DNA of 64,000 nucleotides from positions 1 to 64,000 of the forward strand of contig JAVJVY010000004.1 of NCBI GenBank assembly GCA_040220895.1. The letters run 5' to 3'. The notes under the pieces are model-generated. The model did no database searches and was not told the DNA's origin. It saw only the letters and a list, made by a program, of their open reading frames with translations. Shown here piece by piece: positions 15,647 to 24,577 of this stretch. Every line of letters starts with the position of its first letter. Position 1 is the first letter of the stretch. Made by a program: the position numbers and the translations under genes. Source of the stretch: UBA11591 sp040220895 (GTDB taxonomy: Bacteria > Bacteroidota > Bacteroidia > Flavobacteriales_E > Vicingaceae).

Positions 15647-17005
15647 GTGAAAAAGTTATTTCGACTTCTGACCAATCTTTTGCTCGTGCTCATCTCTGCT
15701 ACGGCCATGTTGGTCTTGTGTGAATTGGTCTTTCAACGACTTATTTTTAGTGAGTGGGAAAAAGCCGAATTCTTAAGAGAACCTGGCGCTTATGCCGACA
15801 TATATGCAGATCAGCATGAAAATATTTACTCACAGGAGTATTGGACCCTTTATAACATTTTTGGAAAATTTTTTAGGCCGCCTGAAATACCTCACCCTTT
15901 ACTGGGTTGGGTGGGCAAATTCGATCGTGACGACTTGGTTCACTGGGAGAAAAACAAGGTCAAAGGGCGAAGACCTGTTTTGCTTTTTGGTGATTCATTT
16001 TCCTATTGCGTAGGCGCCAAGTGCTTTGAAGATTTTCTGAATGAAGACAGTGCCTTTTCATCGAAGTATTACTTGCTAAACTACGGGGTGGGCGGATATG
16101 GCGTGGATCAGATATATCTGCTGTCAAGAGAAGTCATTCCAATGTACGATGATCCCATTGTGATTTTTGGGATGATGACAAGGGACATGGACCGCAGTAT
16201 TTTGAAATTTCGAACCGGTCAAAAACCTTATTTCGAGATTGCAGACGGGCAGCTTGAGTTAAAAGGGGTGCCGATGGAACCGAAGGCTTCTTATTTCATT
16301 GAGCGAAACATGCCCGAGATCACCAGTTATCTTTTTCGTTATTTAAGAAATTCACTGAGCCAGACCCTTCCGGAGAATCATGAAAAAACCATGGCCATCA
16401 AGGAAAAGATAAAAACCTTGAATGACCTTATCTTAAAGGAATCACACCAGTTGCTCGAGCAAAGTGGTCTGGATTACCGGTTTCTGGTATTTTCTCCTGT
16501 TTATCAGTCAGATGGTGAATGGAGAGAAATCGACATCCGAAATTTCCTTGAAAAAAACCATGCCCCCTATATCTTTACTAAAGACATTTTCAAGGCAGAT
16601 TCCAATTTTTCGGCTCAAAACCTTCGCTTTTTTGAAGCCGACAATGGTCACCCCACTGCCTACCTGAATGGTCTGATAAGTGACGAGATCAAGCGATGTA
16701 TTATGGATTCAGCCTACGCCAGTATAGTTGATTCATTGAATTCCCTTAAATATGAATCCGTTAAAAATTCATACAATGAAACCCACCTGGATCATTACAT
16801 TATGTTAATTAAAAATGATGCGGTTTGGCTGGCCAGCATCGATCAGAAAGCTTCCGATAAAGGCATTTCGAGAGACAGCATGCTGAAACTCGATGCCGCC
16901 TGGTTGATGGAAATGGACAGAAGGGCAAAAGAAATGGGGATATCCCGTGATAGTTTGATCAACTTAGAGGCCTCGCGCCAATTAAAACAAGGAATCAACA
17001 ATTGA
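15647..17005 (+). CDS. SGNH/GDSL-family hydrolase or acyltransferase-like membrane-anchored protein
   Basis: 452 residues from GTG at 15647 (a TTG eight codons upstream is the other option; there is no ATG). One N-terminal membrane helix (about 6-30) puts the body in the periplasm. SGNH features: L-L-F-G-D-S-F with the nucleophile Ser near residue 117, the G-V-G-G-Y-G-V-D-Q block III region near 145, and E-A-D-N-G-H-P-T near 332 with catalytic Asp and His. This resembles proteins that add or remove O-acetyl groups on glycans. The last 60 residues contain two 25-residue repeats (see the repeat entry). Upstream on the same strand, beyond the inverted lyase gene, lies an acyltransferase-3 gene. 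It abuts metG tail to tail with no spacer. Confidence 0.75.
   Translation: MKKLFRLLTNLLLVLISATAMLVLCELVFQRLIFSEWEKAEFLREPGAYADIYADQHENIYSQEYWTLYNIFGKFFRPPEIPHPLLGWVGKFDRDDLVHWEKNKVKGRRPVLLFGDSFSYCVGAKCFEDFLNEDSAFSSKYYLLNYGVGGYGVDQIYLLSREVIPMYDDPIVIFGMMTRDMDRSILKFRTGQKPYFEIADGQLELKGVPMEPKASYFIERNMPEITSYLFRYLRNSLSQTLPENHEKTMAIKEKIKTLNDLILKESHQLLEQSGLDYRFLVFSPVYQSDGEWREIDIRNFLEKNHAPYIFTKDIFKADSNFSAQNLRFFEADNGHPTAYLNGLISDEIKRCIMDSAYASIVDSLNSLKYESVKNSYNETHLDHYIMLIKNDAVWLASIDQKASDKGISRDSMLKLDAAWLMEMDRRAKEMGISRDSLINLEASRQLKQGINN
16817..16966 (+). repeat. two tandem 25-codon repeats in the SGNH protein tail
   Basis: The protein segment D-A-V-W-L-A-S-I-D-Q-K-A-S-D-K-G-I-S-R-D... is repeated directly as D-A-A-W-L-M-E-M-D-R-R-A-K-E-M-G-I-S-R-D..., each 25 residues, with a third, decayed start (E-A-S-R-Q-L) after it. 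The shared core is W-L-x-x-x-D-x-x-A-x-x-x-G-I-S-R-D-S-x-x-x-L. It is predicted helical and amphipathic. Confidence 0.85.
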
Positions 17006-19105
17006 TCAGCTGATCTTGGCTCCCGCAACTATTTTTTCTGACGGTTCCACAAAAACAAGTTTGCCTTTATCGTCTTCGGCCATCAGGATCATTCCTTGGG
17101 ATTCTATGCCCATGATCTTTCTGGGTGCAAGATTTGATAAAACGGTTACTTGCCTCCCAACAACTTCATCCGGGCTGTAATATTCGGCAATTCCAGACAT
17201 GACAATTCGCTTCTCACCGCCAAGATCGATCTCGAGTTTGAGTAATTTTTTGGATCCTTCAGGTTTTTCAGCGGCAACTACCGTTGCCACCCGAAGGTCC
17301 ATTTGGCTAAATGTTTCAAAGTCCACGTATTTCGGTTTTTGATTTGTATTGGTCTCTTTCTGTTCAGTAGACCTGATCTGTAGTGCTTCTATTTGTTTTT
17401 CTATTACTGCATCTTCCACTTTTTGAAACAGCAGCGATGCTTCACCCAGCTGGTGACCAGCCTTAAGTGGTAGTTCTTTTATCAATTGATCCCACTCTAG
17501 AGGGGGTATGTTCAACATCGCTCTTAATCTAATGCTTGCATGGGGCATAAAGGGTTCCATCACTGAACAAAGGATGGCGCTGATCTGAAGCGCCGTGTTC
17601 AGAACAATGGCCGTTTGCTCCTTATTTTCTTTTATCAGTTTCCAGGGCTCTTTTTCGGCAAGGTACTTGTTTCCGGTCCTAGCGATATTCATGACCGAGA
17701 TAAGCCCGTCCCTTAAGTGAAAGGCCTCGATTGACTCCTCAATACTGGCAATGTTGTTATGCACCTCTTCAAACACGGCTTTTTCTGCCTTTGACAAGAC
17801 TGCTGATGGGGGGACCACTCCCTCAAAATACTTATCGGTCAAGACCAGGCAGCGATTCACAAAATTTCCCAAAATGGCAACCAATTCATTGTTCACTCTG
17901 GCCTGATAGTCTTTCCAGGTGAATTCACTGTCTCTGAATTCAGGTGCAATCGAGGTAAGCACATAGCGCAATTCATCTTGCTTTCCGGGAAATTCTTTCA
18001 AATAATCATTCAGCCATACCGCCCAATTTCTTGAGGTACTCAATTTTTTTCCTTCCAGATTTAAGAATTCATTTGCAGGAACGTTTTGAGGTAGAATATA
18101 GTCACCCTTTAACTTGAGAATGATCGGGAATATGAGGCAATGAAAAACAATGTTGTCTTTGCCGATGAAGTGAATCAAACTTGTATCACCGTCCTGCCAA
18201 TAGGGTTCCCATTCTTTGCCATTCTCCAGTGCCCATTGCCTGGTGGCAGAAATGTATCCAATGGGTGCATCAAGCCATACATAAAGGACTTTTCCATCTG
18301 CCCCTTCCAGCGGCACTTTCACTCCCCATTCCAAGTCTCTTGTAATAGCGCGATCACCTAGTTTTCCGTCGATCCATGACAGGCATTGTCCGACCACTTG
18401 CTTCTTCCATAAAGCAGGATCGTGGTGATGATGGCCTTTATAATTGCCATTGGCTATCCATTCCCTTATCCAATCTTCCTCTTTTCCCATGGGTAAATAC
18501 CAGTGGGTGGTTTCTTTAAGAACGGGAGTTGCGCCACTCAAGGTCGAAATCGGATCAATGAGCTCTTCGGGGTTTAGCGATGAGCCGCAATTCTCACATT
18601 GGTCTCCGTAGGCCTTGTCGTGTCCGCATTTGGGGCAGGTGCCGGTGATGTAACGATCAGCCAGAAATTGATTGTGTTCTTTATCGAAATACTGTTTCGA
18701 CACCTTTTTTTCAAATGCTCCTTTTGATTCAAGGTCAGTAAAAAATTCTGCCGCTACTTTATGGTGCAGTTCAGAAGAAGTGCGGTGGTAAATGTCAAAG
18801 TCAATGCCAAATTCAGTAAAGGAATCCTTGTTGAGTTCGTGGTACTTATCCACGATTTGTTTTGGGCTTATTCCTTCCTTTTTAGCACGAATAGTGATTG
18901 CCGCTCCGTGTTCGTCTGACCCGCAAACAAAAAGAACCTCCTCACCCCTTAATCGGAGGTACCGCACATAGGTGTCTGCCGGCAAATACGCCCCGGCGAT
19001 ATGACCAATATGGAGCGGGCCATTGGCGTAAGGTAAGGCCGAGGTTACAAGATGTCGTTTAACTTTTGGCAAGGTTGAAATTTGCGCCAAAGATAGCCAT
19101 TTCAC
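17006..19105 (-). CDS. metG: methionyl-tRNA synthetase
   Basis: 699 residues, class I synthetase. The HIGH motif is H-I-G-H at 32-35 after A-L-P-Y-A-N-G; the KMSKS-like loop is K-K-L-S-T-S near 353, the usual variant of the MetG1 type. A zinc knuckle with C-P-K-C-G...C-E-N-C-G lies near 155-175. The C-terminal 110 residues are an EMAPII/Arc1p-type tRNA-binding OB domain (V-D-F-E-T-F-S-Q-M-D-L-R-V-A), giving the dimeric long form. It charges tRNA-Met with methionine, using ATP. It is divergent from the LD-carboxypeptidase gene with about 48 bp between starts. Confidence 0.97.
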   Translation of the reverse strand: MKWLSLAQISTLPKVKRHLVTSALPYANGPLHIGHIAGAYLPADTYVRYLRLRGEEVLFVCGSDEHGAAITIRAKKEGISPKQIVDKYHELNKDSFTEFGIDFDIYHRTSSELHHKVAAEFFTDLESKGAFEKKVSKQYFDKEHNQFLADRYITGTCPKCGHDKAYGDQCENCGSSLNPEELIDPISTLSGATPVLKETTHWYLPMGKEEDWIREWIANGNYKGHHHHDPALWKKQVVGQCLSWIDGKLGDRAITRDLEWGVKVPLEGADGKVLYVWLDAPIGYISATRQWALENGKEWEPYWQDGDTSLIHFIGKDNIVFHCLIFPIILKLKGDYILPQNVPANEFLNLEGKKLSTSRNWAVWLNDYLKEFPGKQDELRYVLTSIAPEFRDSEFTWKDYQARVNNELVAILGNFVNRCLVLTDKYFEGVVPPSAVLSKAEKAVFEEVHNNIASIEESIEAFHLRDGLISVMNIARTGNKYLAEKEPWKLIKENKEQTAIVLNTALQISAILCSVMEPFMPHASIRLRAMLNIPPLEWDQLIKELPLKAGHQLGEASLLFQKVEDAVIEKQIEALQIRSTEQKETNTNQKPKYVDFETFSQMDLRVATVVAAEKPEGSKKLLKLEIDLGGEKRIVMSGIAEYYSPDEVVGRQVTVLSNLAPRKIMGIESQGMILMAEDDKGKLVFVEPSEKIVAGAKIS

Positions 19106-19153
19106 TAGGTGAGAATATCAAAGAAATCGAAGGAATATGATTATTTTGTAACC

Positions 19154-20053
19154 ATGATCAGGCCGCCAAACTTAAAAAAAGGAGATCGTGTTGCTTTATT
19201 ATCAACTGCGCGTAAAATTGATGCTGCCATTTTAAACGATGCGACCGAGGTATTTGGAAAATGGGGCTTGGAGATTGTTCCGGCCCCCAAACTTTTTGCG
19301 GCTCAAGATCAATTCGCGGGAAGCGATGATGAACGCATTGAAAATCTTCAATGGGCGCTGGACGATCCAAGTGTGAAGGCCATTCTATGCGCCAGAGGTG
19401 GCTATGGAACAGCTCGAATCATTGACCACTTGAACTGGAAGGTATTTTTAGATTTACCCAAATGGATAATAGGGTATAGCGACGTCTGCGTCTTACACGG
19501 TCATTTACAAAACATGGGCGTTGAAAGCTTGCACGCCAGCATGCCCGTTAATTTCGATAATAATTCCCCCGAGAGTTTGCAAGGTATTCAGGATGCCTTG
19601 TTTGGCAGCACCATTGGTTATCAATTTGCTCCGGATAGTTTCAATACCCCCGGTAGCGCAAGTGGGCCTGTTGTGGGCGGAAACCTCTCTATTATGTACA
19701 GCCTTGTTGGCAGTTCCTCCATGCCACCCCTAAAGGGGAGCATCCTGTTTTTAGAAGACCTCGACGAATACCTTTACCACATAGATCGAATGATCGTTGC
19801 CCTAAAGCGTGCAGGGGTGTTCGAAACTATCTCAGCTCTTGTTGTCGGGGGAATGACGGATATGAACGACAATGAAATTCCTTTTGGGAAGAATCCGGTA
19901 GAGATCATCGCGGATCAACTAGAAGAATATTCATTCCCTATAAGCTTTGGCATGCCCGCCGGTCACCTTTCGGACAACCTGCCTTTGATATTTGGCCGAC
20001 CTGCACACCTGGAGGTCAATGAGCAAGGCTCGTCACTCAAATTCAGTTCTTGA
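19154..20053 (+). CDS. ldcA: LD-carboxypeptidase (peptidase S66)
   Basis: 299 residues from the ATG at 19154 (an upstream ATG at 19109 adds 15 residues that do not fit the family, which begins P-P-N-L-K-K-G-D). The nucleophile is Ser109 in I-I-G-Y-S-D-V, after the R-G-G-Y-G-T motif. Later are L-E-D-L-D-E-Y (catalytic Glu) and G-M-P-A-G-H (catalytic His), completing the S66 Ser-Glu-His triad. The enzyme removes the terminal D-alanine from L,D-linked muropeptides during cell-wall recycling; no signal peptide, so cytoplasmic. The 3' end overlaps the DUF4412 gene by 11 bp. Confidence 0.92.
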   Translation: MIRPPNLKKGDRVALLSTARKIDAAILNDATEVFGKWGLEIVPAPKLFAAQDQFAGSDDERIENLQWALDDPSVKAILCARGGYGTARIIDHLNWKVFLDLPKWIIGYSDVCVLHGHLQNMGVESLHASMPVNFDNNSPESLQGIQDALFGSTIGYQFAPDSFNTPGSASGPVVGGNLSIMYSLVGSSSMPPLKGSILFLEDLDEYLYHIDRMIVALKRAGVFETISALVVGGMTDMNDNEIPFGKNPVEIIADQLEEYSFPISFGMPAGHLSDNLPLIFGRPAHLEVNEQGSSLKFSS

Positions 20054-20672
20054 TCTCCTGATATTCAGCAGGAATACTGAAGAAATTCCCCCGTAATACT
20101 CGCTCGTCGATCTTGGTGACCTCCAATTGTTCGAGTTGCACGCCATTGATATCTGTCCATGTACTGACAAGTGGAAAATACCCAACAGCTTCGGGTACTT
20201 GTTGGAAGAATAAAGAATGGTAGTCTTTTCTGCGCAGAACATCGAGCAGGCTCACAAAAAAATCATAGTTGCCCTTTGCCACCCAGTACGTTACCCTGGC
20301 ATTTAGATCGACGTTACTGACCACCCATTTCTTGCAGTTCTTACCTAGTATGGTTTTTGACTCCGACTTCATTTCGACGCGTGTTTTGCTCATGTCTTTA
20401 TTGCTGTACATGGTGTTCAGCACCATGTAGCTCTTTCTTTCAGGACTTAGCAAATAGACCTTTTTCTCTTTCAGGTTTATCAAGGCTATGTCTACAATGG
20501 TCTTGTTGCTCCCGAACTCTTCCAGCCTCACAAAGTCATTCTTTACGTAATAAATATAGGTGCTGGTTTTTCCTTTCTTAACCTTTTTAAATTCGATGGT
20601 GCCCTCAAAGCCCTGACCCACAGAAGTGGCAATGGTGGATAAAAATAGAAGGGAAAGGGCAAGGAATTTCAT
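20043..20672 (-). CDS. DUF4412-like secreted protein
   Basis: 209 residues. Signal peptide 1-19 (TSVG|Q), then a beta-rich domain with the pattern F-E-G-T-I-E-F-K-K...Y-Y-V-K-N-D-F-V-R-L-E-E, which I associate with DUF4412 and related periplasmic LolA-like sandwich proteins in Bacteroidota. Also typical are K-x-I-L-G-K-N-C-K-K-W and I-P-A-E-Y at the end. Function is unknown; a lipid or hydrophobic ligand carrier is an inference from fold resemblance only. Single gene, its 3' end overlapping ldcA. Confidence 0.75.
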   Translation of the reverse strand: MKFLALSLLFLSTIATSVGQGFEGTIEFKKVKKGKTSTYIYYVKNDFVRLEEFGSNKTIVDIALINLKEKKVYLLSPERKSYMVLNTMYSNKDMSKTRVEMKSESKTILGKNCKKWVVSNVDLNARVTYWVAKGNYDFFVSLLDVLRRKDYHSLFFQQVPEAVGYFPLVSTWTDINGVQLEQLEVTKIDERVLRGNFFSIPAEYQEIKN

Positions 20673-20755
20673 GTTGACTTGTTTACAAGTTTTAGAGACA
20701 TAAACATAAGTAATTTTCTTAAGAAATATCTTTGTAAGACCTTACATTAGGCCTT

Positions 20756-21118
20756 ATGGCAGATCATAATAAGTTGGGGGAAACGGGTGAGGCATTGGCA
20801 AAATCTTACCTTGTCGCCAAGGGCTATGAAGTGCTCGAGACTAATTGGAAAAGCGGCCACTACGAATTGGACCTTGTAATGAGAAAAGACAACTGTGTGG
20901 TTGCCGTAGAAGTAAAGACGCGATCTGAATTGGTTACAAAGGCATCAGATGTTATGAGCTTAAAAAAAGAACGAACAATTTGCATTGCAGTGGATCGCTA
21001 CTTGTCCCAGAAGCAGGTAAAAACGGATTGCCGTATTGATCTATTAATTCTGGAAAAGAAAGGACTTGGATTTAACGTTACACATATAAAGGATGCCATT
21101 GGACAGGAAAACGAATAG
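20756..21118 (+). CDS. yraN: YraN/UPF0102 family nuclease-like protein
   Basis: 120 residues. Typical start K-L-G-E-T-G-E-A-L-A-K-S-Y-L, then the PD-(D/E)xK-like core E-L-D-L-V and V-A-V-E-V-K-T-R with catalytic-looking Asp, Glu and Lys. The family has a Holliday-junction-resolvase fold and its cellular job is not settled. A -7 like element TATCTTTG lies at 20727-20734, 22 bp before the ATG. The 3' end overlaps the pseudouridine synthase gene by 26 bp in a different frame, and a long plus-strand run of genes follows. Confidence 0.92.
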   Translation: MADHNKLGETGEALAKSYLVAKGYEVLETNWKSGHYELDLVMRKDNCVVAVEVKTRSELVTKASDVMSLKKERTICIAVDRYLSQKQVKTDCRIDLLILEKKGLGFNVTHIKDAIGQENE

Positions 21119-21923
21119 CGGAGACGGTAAAAAGCCCGGCAAAAAGAGAAGCGGCAAAGCCCTGCAAAAAAAAGATGATAAACCTGAATTACTCGTCAGA
21201 CTCAACAGGTATATTGCCCAGTCAGGTGTATGCAGCAGGCGCGAAGCTGACAAGCTCATTACAGAAGGTAAAATTAAGGTCAACGGAAAAAAGATCACAG
21301 AACTTGGCGCCAAAGTCAAAGCCGGAGATAAGGTTGAATACAGCGGGAAACGATTGAATTTTGAAAAGCCGGTATACGTGCTGTTGAACAAGCCTAAGGA
21401 TTTTATCTCTTCTTCAAGGGATGAAAAAGGGCGAAAAACCGTTCTGGATCTGGTAAAGTCCGTGGGACATGAACGCCTGTTCCCGGTGGGCAGACTAGAC
21501 AAAAACACGACAGGATTGTTGCTACTCACCAATGACGGTGAACTGACCAAGCGACTAACGCATCCATCCTATGGAATAGAAAAGATTTACCATCTGGCTA
21601 CAGACAAGGAAATTAAGGACGATGACATTGAAAAGATAAGGCTGGGCTTTGATCTCGAAGATGGTTTCATCAAAGCCGATGAAGTTTCCAGAATTCAACG
21701 TGGTGAGCAGAATGAAATTGGGATTAAACTTCACAGCGGCCGAAACAGAATTATCCGTAGAATGATGGAACACTTAGGTTACCAGGTTACCAGACTTGAC
21801 CGGGTAGTTTTTGCCAATCTGAATAAAAAAGACCTTTCTCGTGGAAAGTGGCGACGGCTCAGCCCACAGGAAATCACCTATCTGAAGCGAATGGTTAGTA
21901 AAAAAGATGAAAATCCGGCCTAA
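21093..21923 (+). CDS. rRNA pseudouridine synthase (RluB/RsuA family)
   Basis: 276 residues. A basic N-terminal tail of about 30 residues (many Lys) precedes an S4 RNA-binding domain (V-R-L-N-R-Y-I-A-Q-S-G-V-C-S-R-R-E-A, about 34-80). The catalytic domain has P-V-G-R-L-D-K-N-T-T-G-L-L with the catalytic Asp near 135, and H-S-G-R-N-R-I-I-R-R-M near 215-225. This is the RluB/RsuA branch, which changes a uridine in rRNA to pseudouridine. It overlaps yraN upstream and the AsmA-like gene downstream (17 bp), indicating coupled expression. Confidence 0.92.
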   Translation: MPLDRKTNSGDGKKPGKKRSGKALQKKDDKPELLVRLNRYIAQSGVCSRREADKLITEGKIKVNGKKITELGAKVKAGDKVEYSGKRLNFEKPVYVLLNKPKDFISSSRDEKGRKTVLDLVKSVGHERLFPVGRLDKNTTGLLLLTNDGELTKRLTHPSYGIEKIYHLATDKEIKDDDIEKIRLGFDLEDGFIKADEVSRIQRGEQNEIGIKLHSGRNRIIRRMMEHLGYQVTRLDRVVFANLNKKDLSRGKWRRLSPQEITYLKRMVSKKDENPA

Positions 21924-24552
21924 GCGTTTATTCCTGGTGACGGGATCTATCTTGATCCTGGCCTTAGTTGTAGCCGTAATCGTTGCCTTCGCAAACGAAG
22001 ATCGAATCCGCAAACTGGCAATCGATCAGTTGAATGCCGCCCTTGATACGGAAGTGCTGGTTGAGGACATTGAATTCTCTTTACTCAGGAAATTCCCAAA
22101 GGCATCCATCGAATTTAAGAACATAAAGATCCTTGAAAAGTCTTCTGAAAAGGACAAACAGCATTTGATTGAAGCTGCATCTTTGTTTCTTGAGTTCGAT
22201 CCTTTTGACCTGATTAGTGGAACCTATGTGATCGATCAAATCCAAATTGATCAAAGCGTTGTTCGCATCACACTTTTTTCCGACGGAAGCGACAATTATC
22301 ATTTCTTCAAAAGCGAAGGCGAAAACGAGCGATTCAAAATTTCATTGACAAAGGTGAAATTTAAGGACTGTCTTCTTGTGTACACAAATTTCAAGTCCGC
22401 AGATCACATCAATGCGCAATGGAGCACCCTGGAACTTAGCGGCCAATTCGATCAAACATTATATGATATGAAGATTGGAGCCAAAGGACTTATCAGCAGT
22501 TTAAAAATCAGTGATTTTAGCCTTAAACACCCCTACGAATGCGATTTGAACCTTGCCTTGTCTGTAAATGCGGTCGATCAGAAATACGGCTTCAAAAGCG
22601 CCTCACTAAAGCTTGGTAACCTGGGTTTACTCATCGATGGATTCCTACAAAACAAAGAAAATGGCATGGACATGGATTTATCTTTCATCGGCGATGACGC
22701 CACCCTCGCATCAATTCTGGAATTTTTCCCAACAACCCTCGCCAATTCCATTGCCGATTACGATGCATCGGGAGCCGTAGATCTTTCCGGTAAGATTATT
22801 GGCTTGGCCTCGGCTCAAAGCAGCCCACTTATAGATATCAAATTCGCTTTGAACCAAGGGAAATTGCTTCATAAAAAATCCCGGCTTGAAGCAAATGATG
22901 TCTACCTCACCGGTTATTTCAGTAATGGCAGATATCATTCCAATAGAAGCACCTCCTTTGTCATTGATTCGGTCTATTTCAAAGGAAAATTAGGTGAAAC
23001 CAGCGGGGCCTTCAGCATTGAGAATTTTGATGACATCCAGTTGAAATTGAGGGTGAATTCATTCTTTGATTTGGCAACCTTCAAAGAACTCTTTGAAAAC
23101 GATTCGCTCGAAATATTAACGGGTAAATGCCGGTTGAACTTTACGATGCAAGGTGACCTTGACAGTTTAACCAGCATCACCGCCAAAGATTTTAAAAAAG
23201 CACAAATCGGAGGCCAGGCTTACCTGGATCAGGTGAGCTTCAAATACAAGACCATGCCCAAAACCATTCAAGACATCACCGGAAGTTTTGCTTTTGTGCA
23301 GAACCGCATAAATCTGGACAGCCTGAGCTGTGACATTTCAGGAAATAAATTACTGCTCAGTGGTCAACTTAAAAATCTCATTCCTTATTTATTCTATGAA
23401 AACGAAAAAATGACGGTTCAGGCAGAGGTCCAGTGCAAGGATCTGGACTTGGATGAGTTCACTCAATCCGGCGACGCAAAAGGAAATTCCTTTTCAATTC
23501 CACTGGTGAGAAGCATCGATCTTCAGCTAAGTATTCGGGCAAAGCGAGTGGTGCTCAGAAAGTTTGAAGCACAAAATTTAACCATGGTTGTTGCCTCAGT
23601 TTACCCAAAAATTCGATTTGAGAACATGTCATTTGAGGCGATGGAAGGACATTACCAAGGAGGTATTTTTCTCCAAATAATGGACGATGGGTTTTTTCTT
23701 GTAGAAAGTGAATTAAAGCTTAGGCATGTGAACATTCAAGCTCTGTTTACCCAATTTGAAAATTTTGGCCAGAAAAGCATTCTCGCCGAGAATTTAAGTG
23801 GATATGCTGACATCGACCTGGAATATGAATCGCTTTTCGATGCTAAGTTCCTGTTGATTCCTGAAAGTATTATAGTTCGCAGCAGTATTGACATACTGAA
23901 TGGAAAACTAATTGATTATCAGCCCGTGATGGCCCTTTCAAAGTACATTGAGATTGAAGAATTGCAGGAAATACGGTTTTCGCGGCTGACCAATGAAATA
24001 GAGATCTCCAATCGACAGGTAATCATCCCTCAGATGGAGATCAATTCCAGCGCACTTCAATTAAGCTTATCGGGCAGGCATAGTTTTGACAATGAAATCG
24101 AATACCATTTCCAGTTGTTTCTCAATGATTTTCTATTCAAAAAAGCAAAAAGAAGTCAAAAAAATCAAAGTGAATTTGGTGAAATTGAAATTGATGAGTC
24201 AGGCCGGGCGAAGCTTTATATCAGAATGACTGGAACGGTCGACGACTACAAGATTCGTCTGGACAGAAAGGCGGTAAGAGATCAGTGGAAAGACAATTTG
24301 ACCCAAGAACGAAAAGAACTCAAAGCGCTATTTAAAAAGGAATTCAGCAAAGAAAAAGAAAATAAAAAAGTAGCGCCGCTCGAACTTGGAATCGAATGGG
24401 AGGGCCAAACAAACGCTCCTGTCGATGAAACAAAAGATAACGATGTCAAGAACGTGCCGGAGAAAAAAGAGAAGAAAAAATCCCTATTGGAAAAGCTGGG
24501 TGGAGAAAACAAAGAGGAATACGAAACCTATGATCCCGAAAAATATGACTAG
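21907..24552 (+). CDS. AsmA-like large envelope protein
   Basis: 881 residues. One N-terminal membrane helix (about 8-29) anchors a long periplasmic part rich in beta strands. The segment L-N-A-A-L-D-T-E-V-L-V-E-D-I-E-F-S-L-L-R-K-F-P at 38-61 is the common opening of AsmA/YhdP/TamB-like bridge proteins in Bacteroidota. The C-terminal 110 residues are strongly charged (many Lys/Glu) and end in E-T-Y-D-P-E-K-Y-D. The family is linked with phospholipid transport between membranes and outer-membrane assembly; the exact job here is inferred. Overlaps the pseudouridine synthase gene by 17 bp. Confidence 0.8.
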   Translation: MKIRPKRLFLVTGSILILALVVAVIVAFANEDRIRKLAIDQLNAALDTEVLVEDIEFSLLRKFPKASIEFKNIKILEKSSEKDKQHLIEAASLFLEFDPFDLISGTYVIDQIQIDQSVVRITLFSDGSDNYHFFKSEGENERFKISLTKVKFKDCLLVYTNFKSADHINAQWSTLELSGQFDQTLYDMKIGAKGLISSLKISDFSLKHPYECDLNLALSVNAVDQKYGFKSASLKLGNLGLLIDGFLQNKENGMDMDLSFIGDDATLASILEFFPTTLANSIADYDASGAVDLSGKIIGLASAQSSPLIDIKFALNQGKLLHKKSRLEANDVYLTGYFSNGRYHSNRSTSFVIDSVYFKGKLGETSGAFSIENFDDIQLKLRVNSFFDLATFKELFENDSLEILTGKCRLNFTMQGDLDSLTSITAKDFKKAQIGGQAYLDQVSFKYKTMPKTIQDITGSFAFVQNRINLDSLSCDISGNKLLLSGQLKNLIPYLFYENEKMTVQAEVQCKDLDLDEFTQSGDAKGNSFSIPLVRSIDLQLSIRAKRVVLRKFEAQNLTMVVASVYPKIRFENMSFEAMEGHYQGGIFLQIMDDGFFLVESELKLRHVNIQALFTQFENFGQKSILAENLSGYADIDLEYESLFDAKFLLIPESIIVRSSIDILNGKLIDYQPVMALSKYIEIEELQEIRFSRLTNEIEISNRQVIIPQMEINSSALQLSLSGRHSFDNEIEYHFQLFLNDFLFKKAKRSQKNQSEFGEIEIDESGRAKLYIRMTGTVDDYKIRLDRKAVRDQWKDNLTQERKELKALFKKEFSKEKENKKVAPLELGIEWEGQTNAPVDETKDNDVKNVPEKKEKKKSLLEKLGGENKEEYETYDPEKYD

Positions 24553-24577
24553 GTAATTTCCCTTTTCTTAACTTGCA

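Noticed and set aside
15526..15708. 61-residue N-terminal extension of the tyrosine phenol-lyase frame
   Set aside because: It has no similarity to the family and contains the candidate -7 element; the enzyme starts at 15525.
20677..20690. ACTTGT-TT-ACAAGT inverted repeat just upstream of the DUF4412 gene
   Set aside because: Six-base arms are expected many times by chance in 64 kb, and no promoter element or known regulator supports it.
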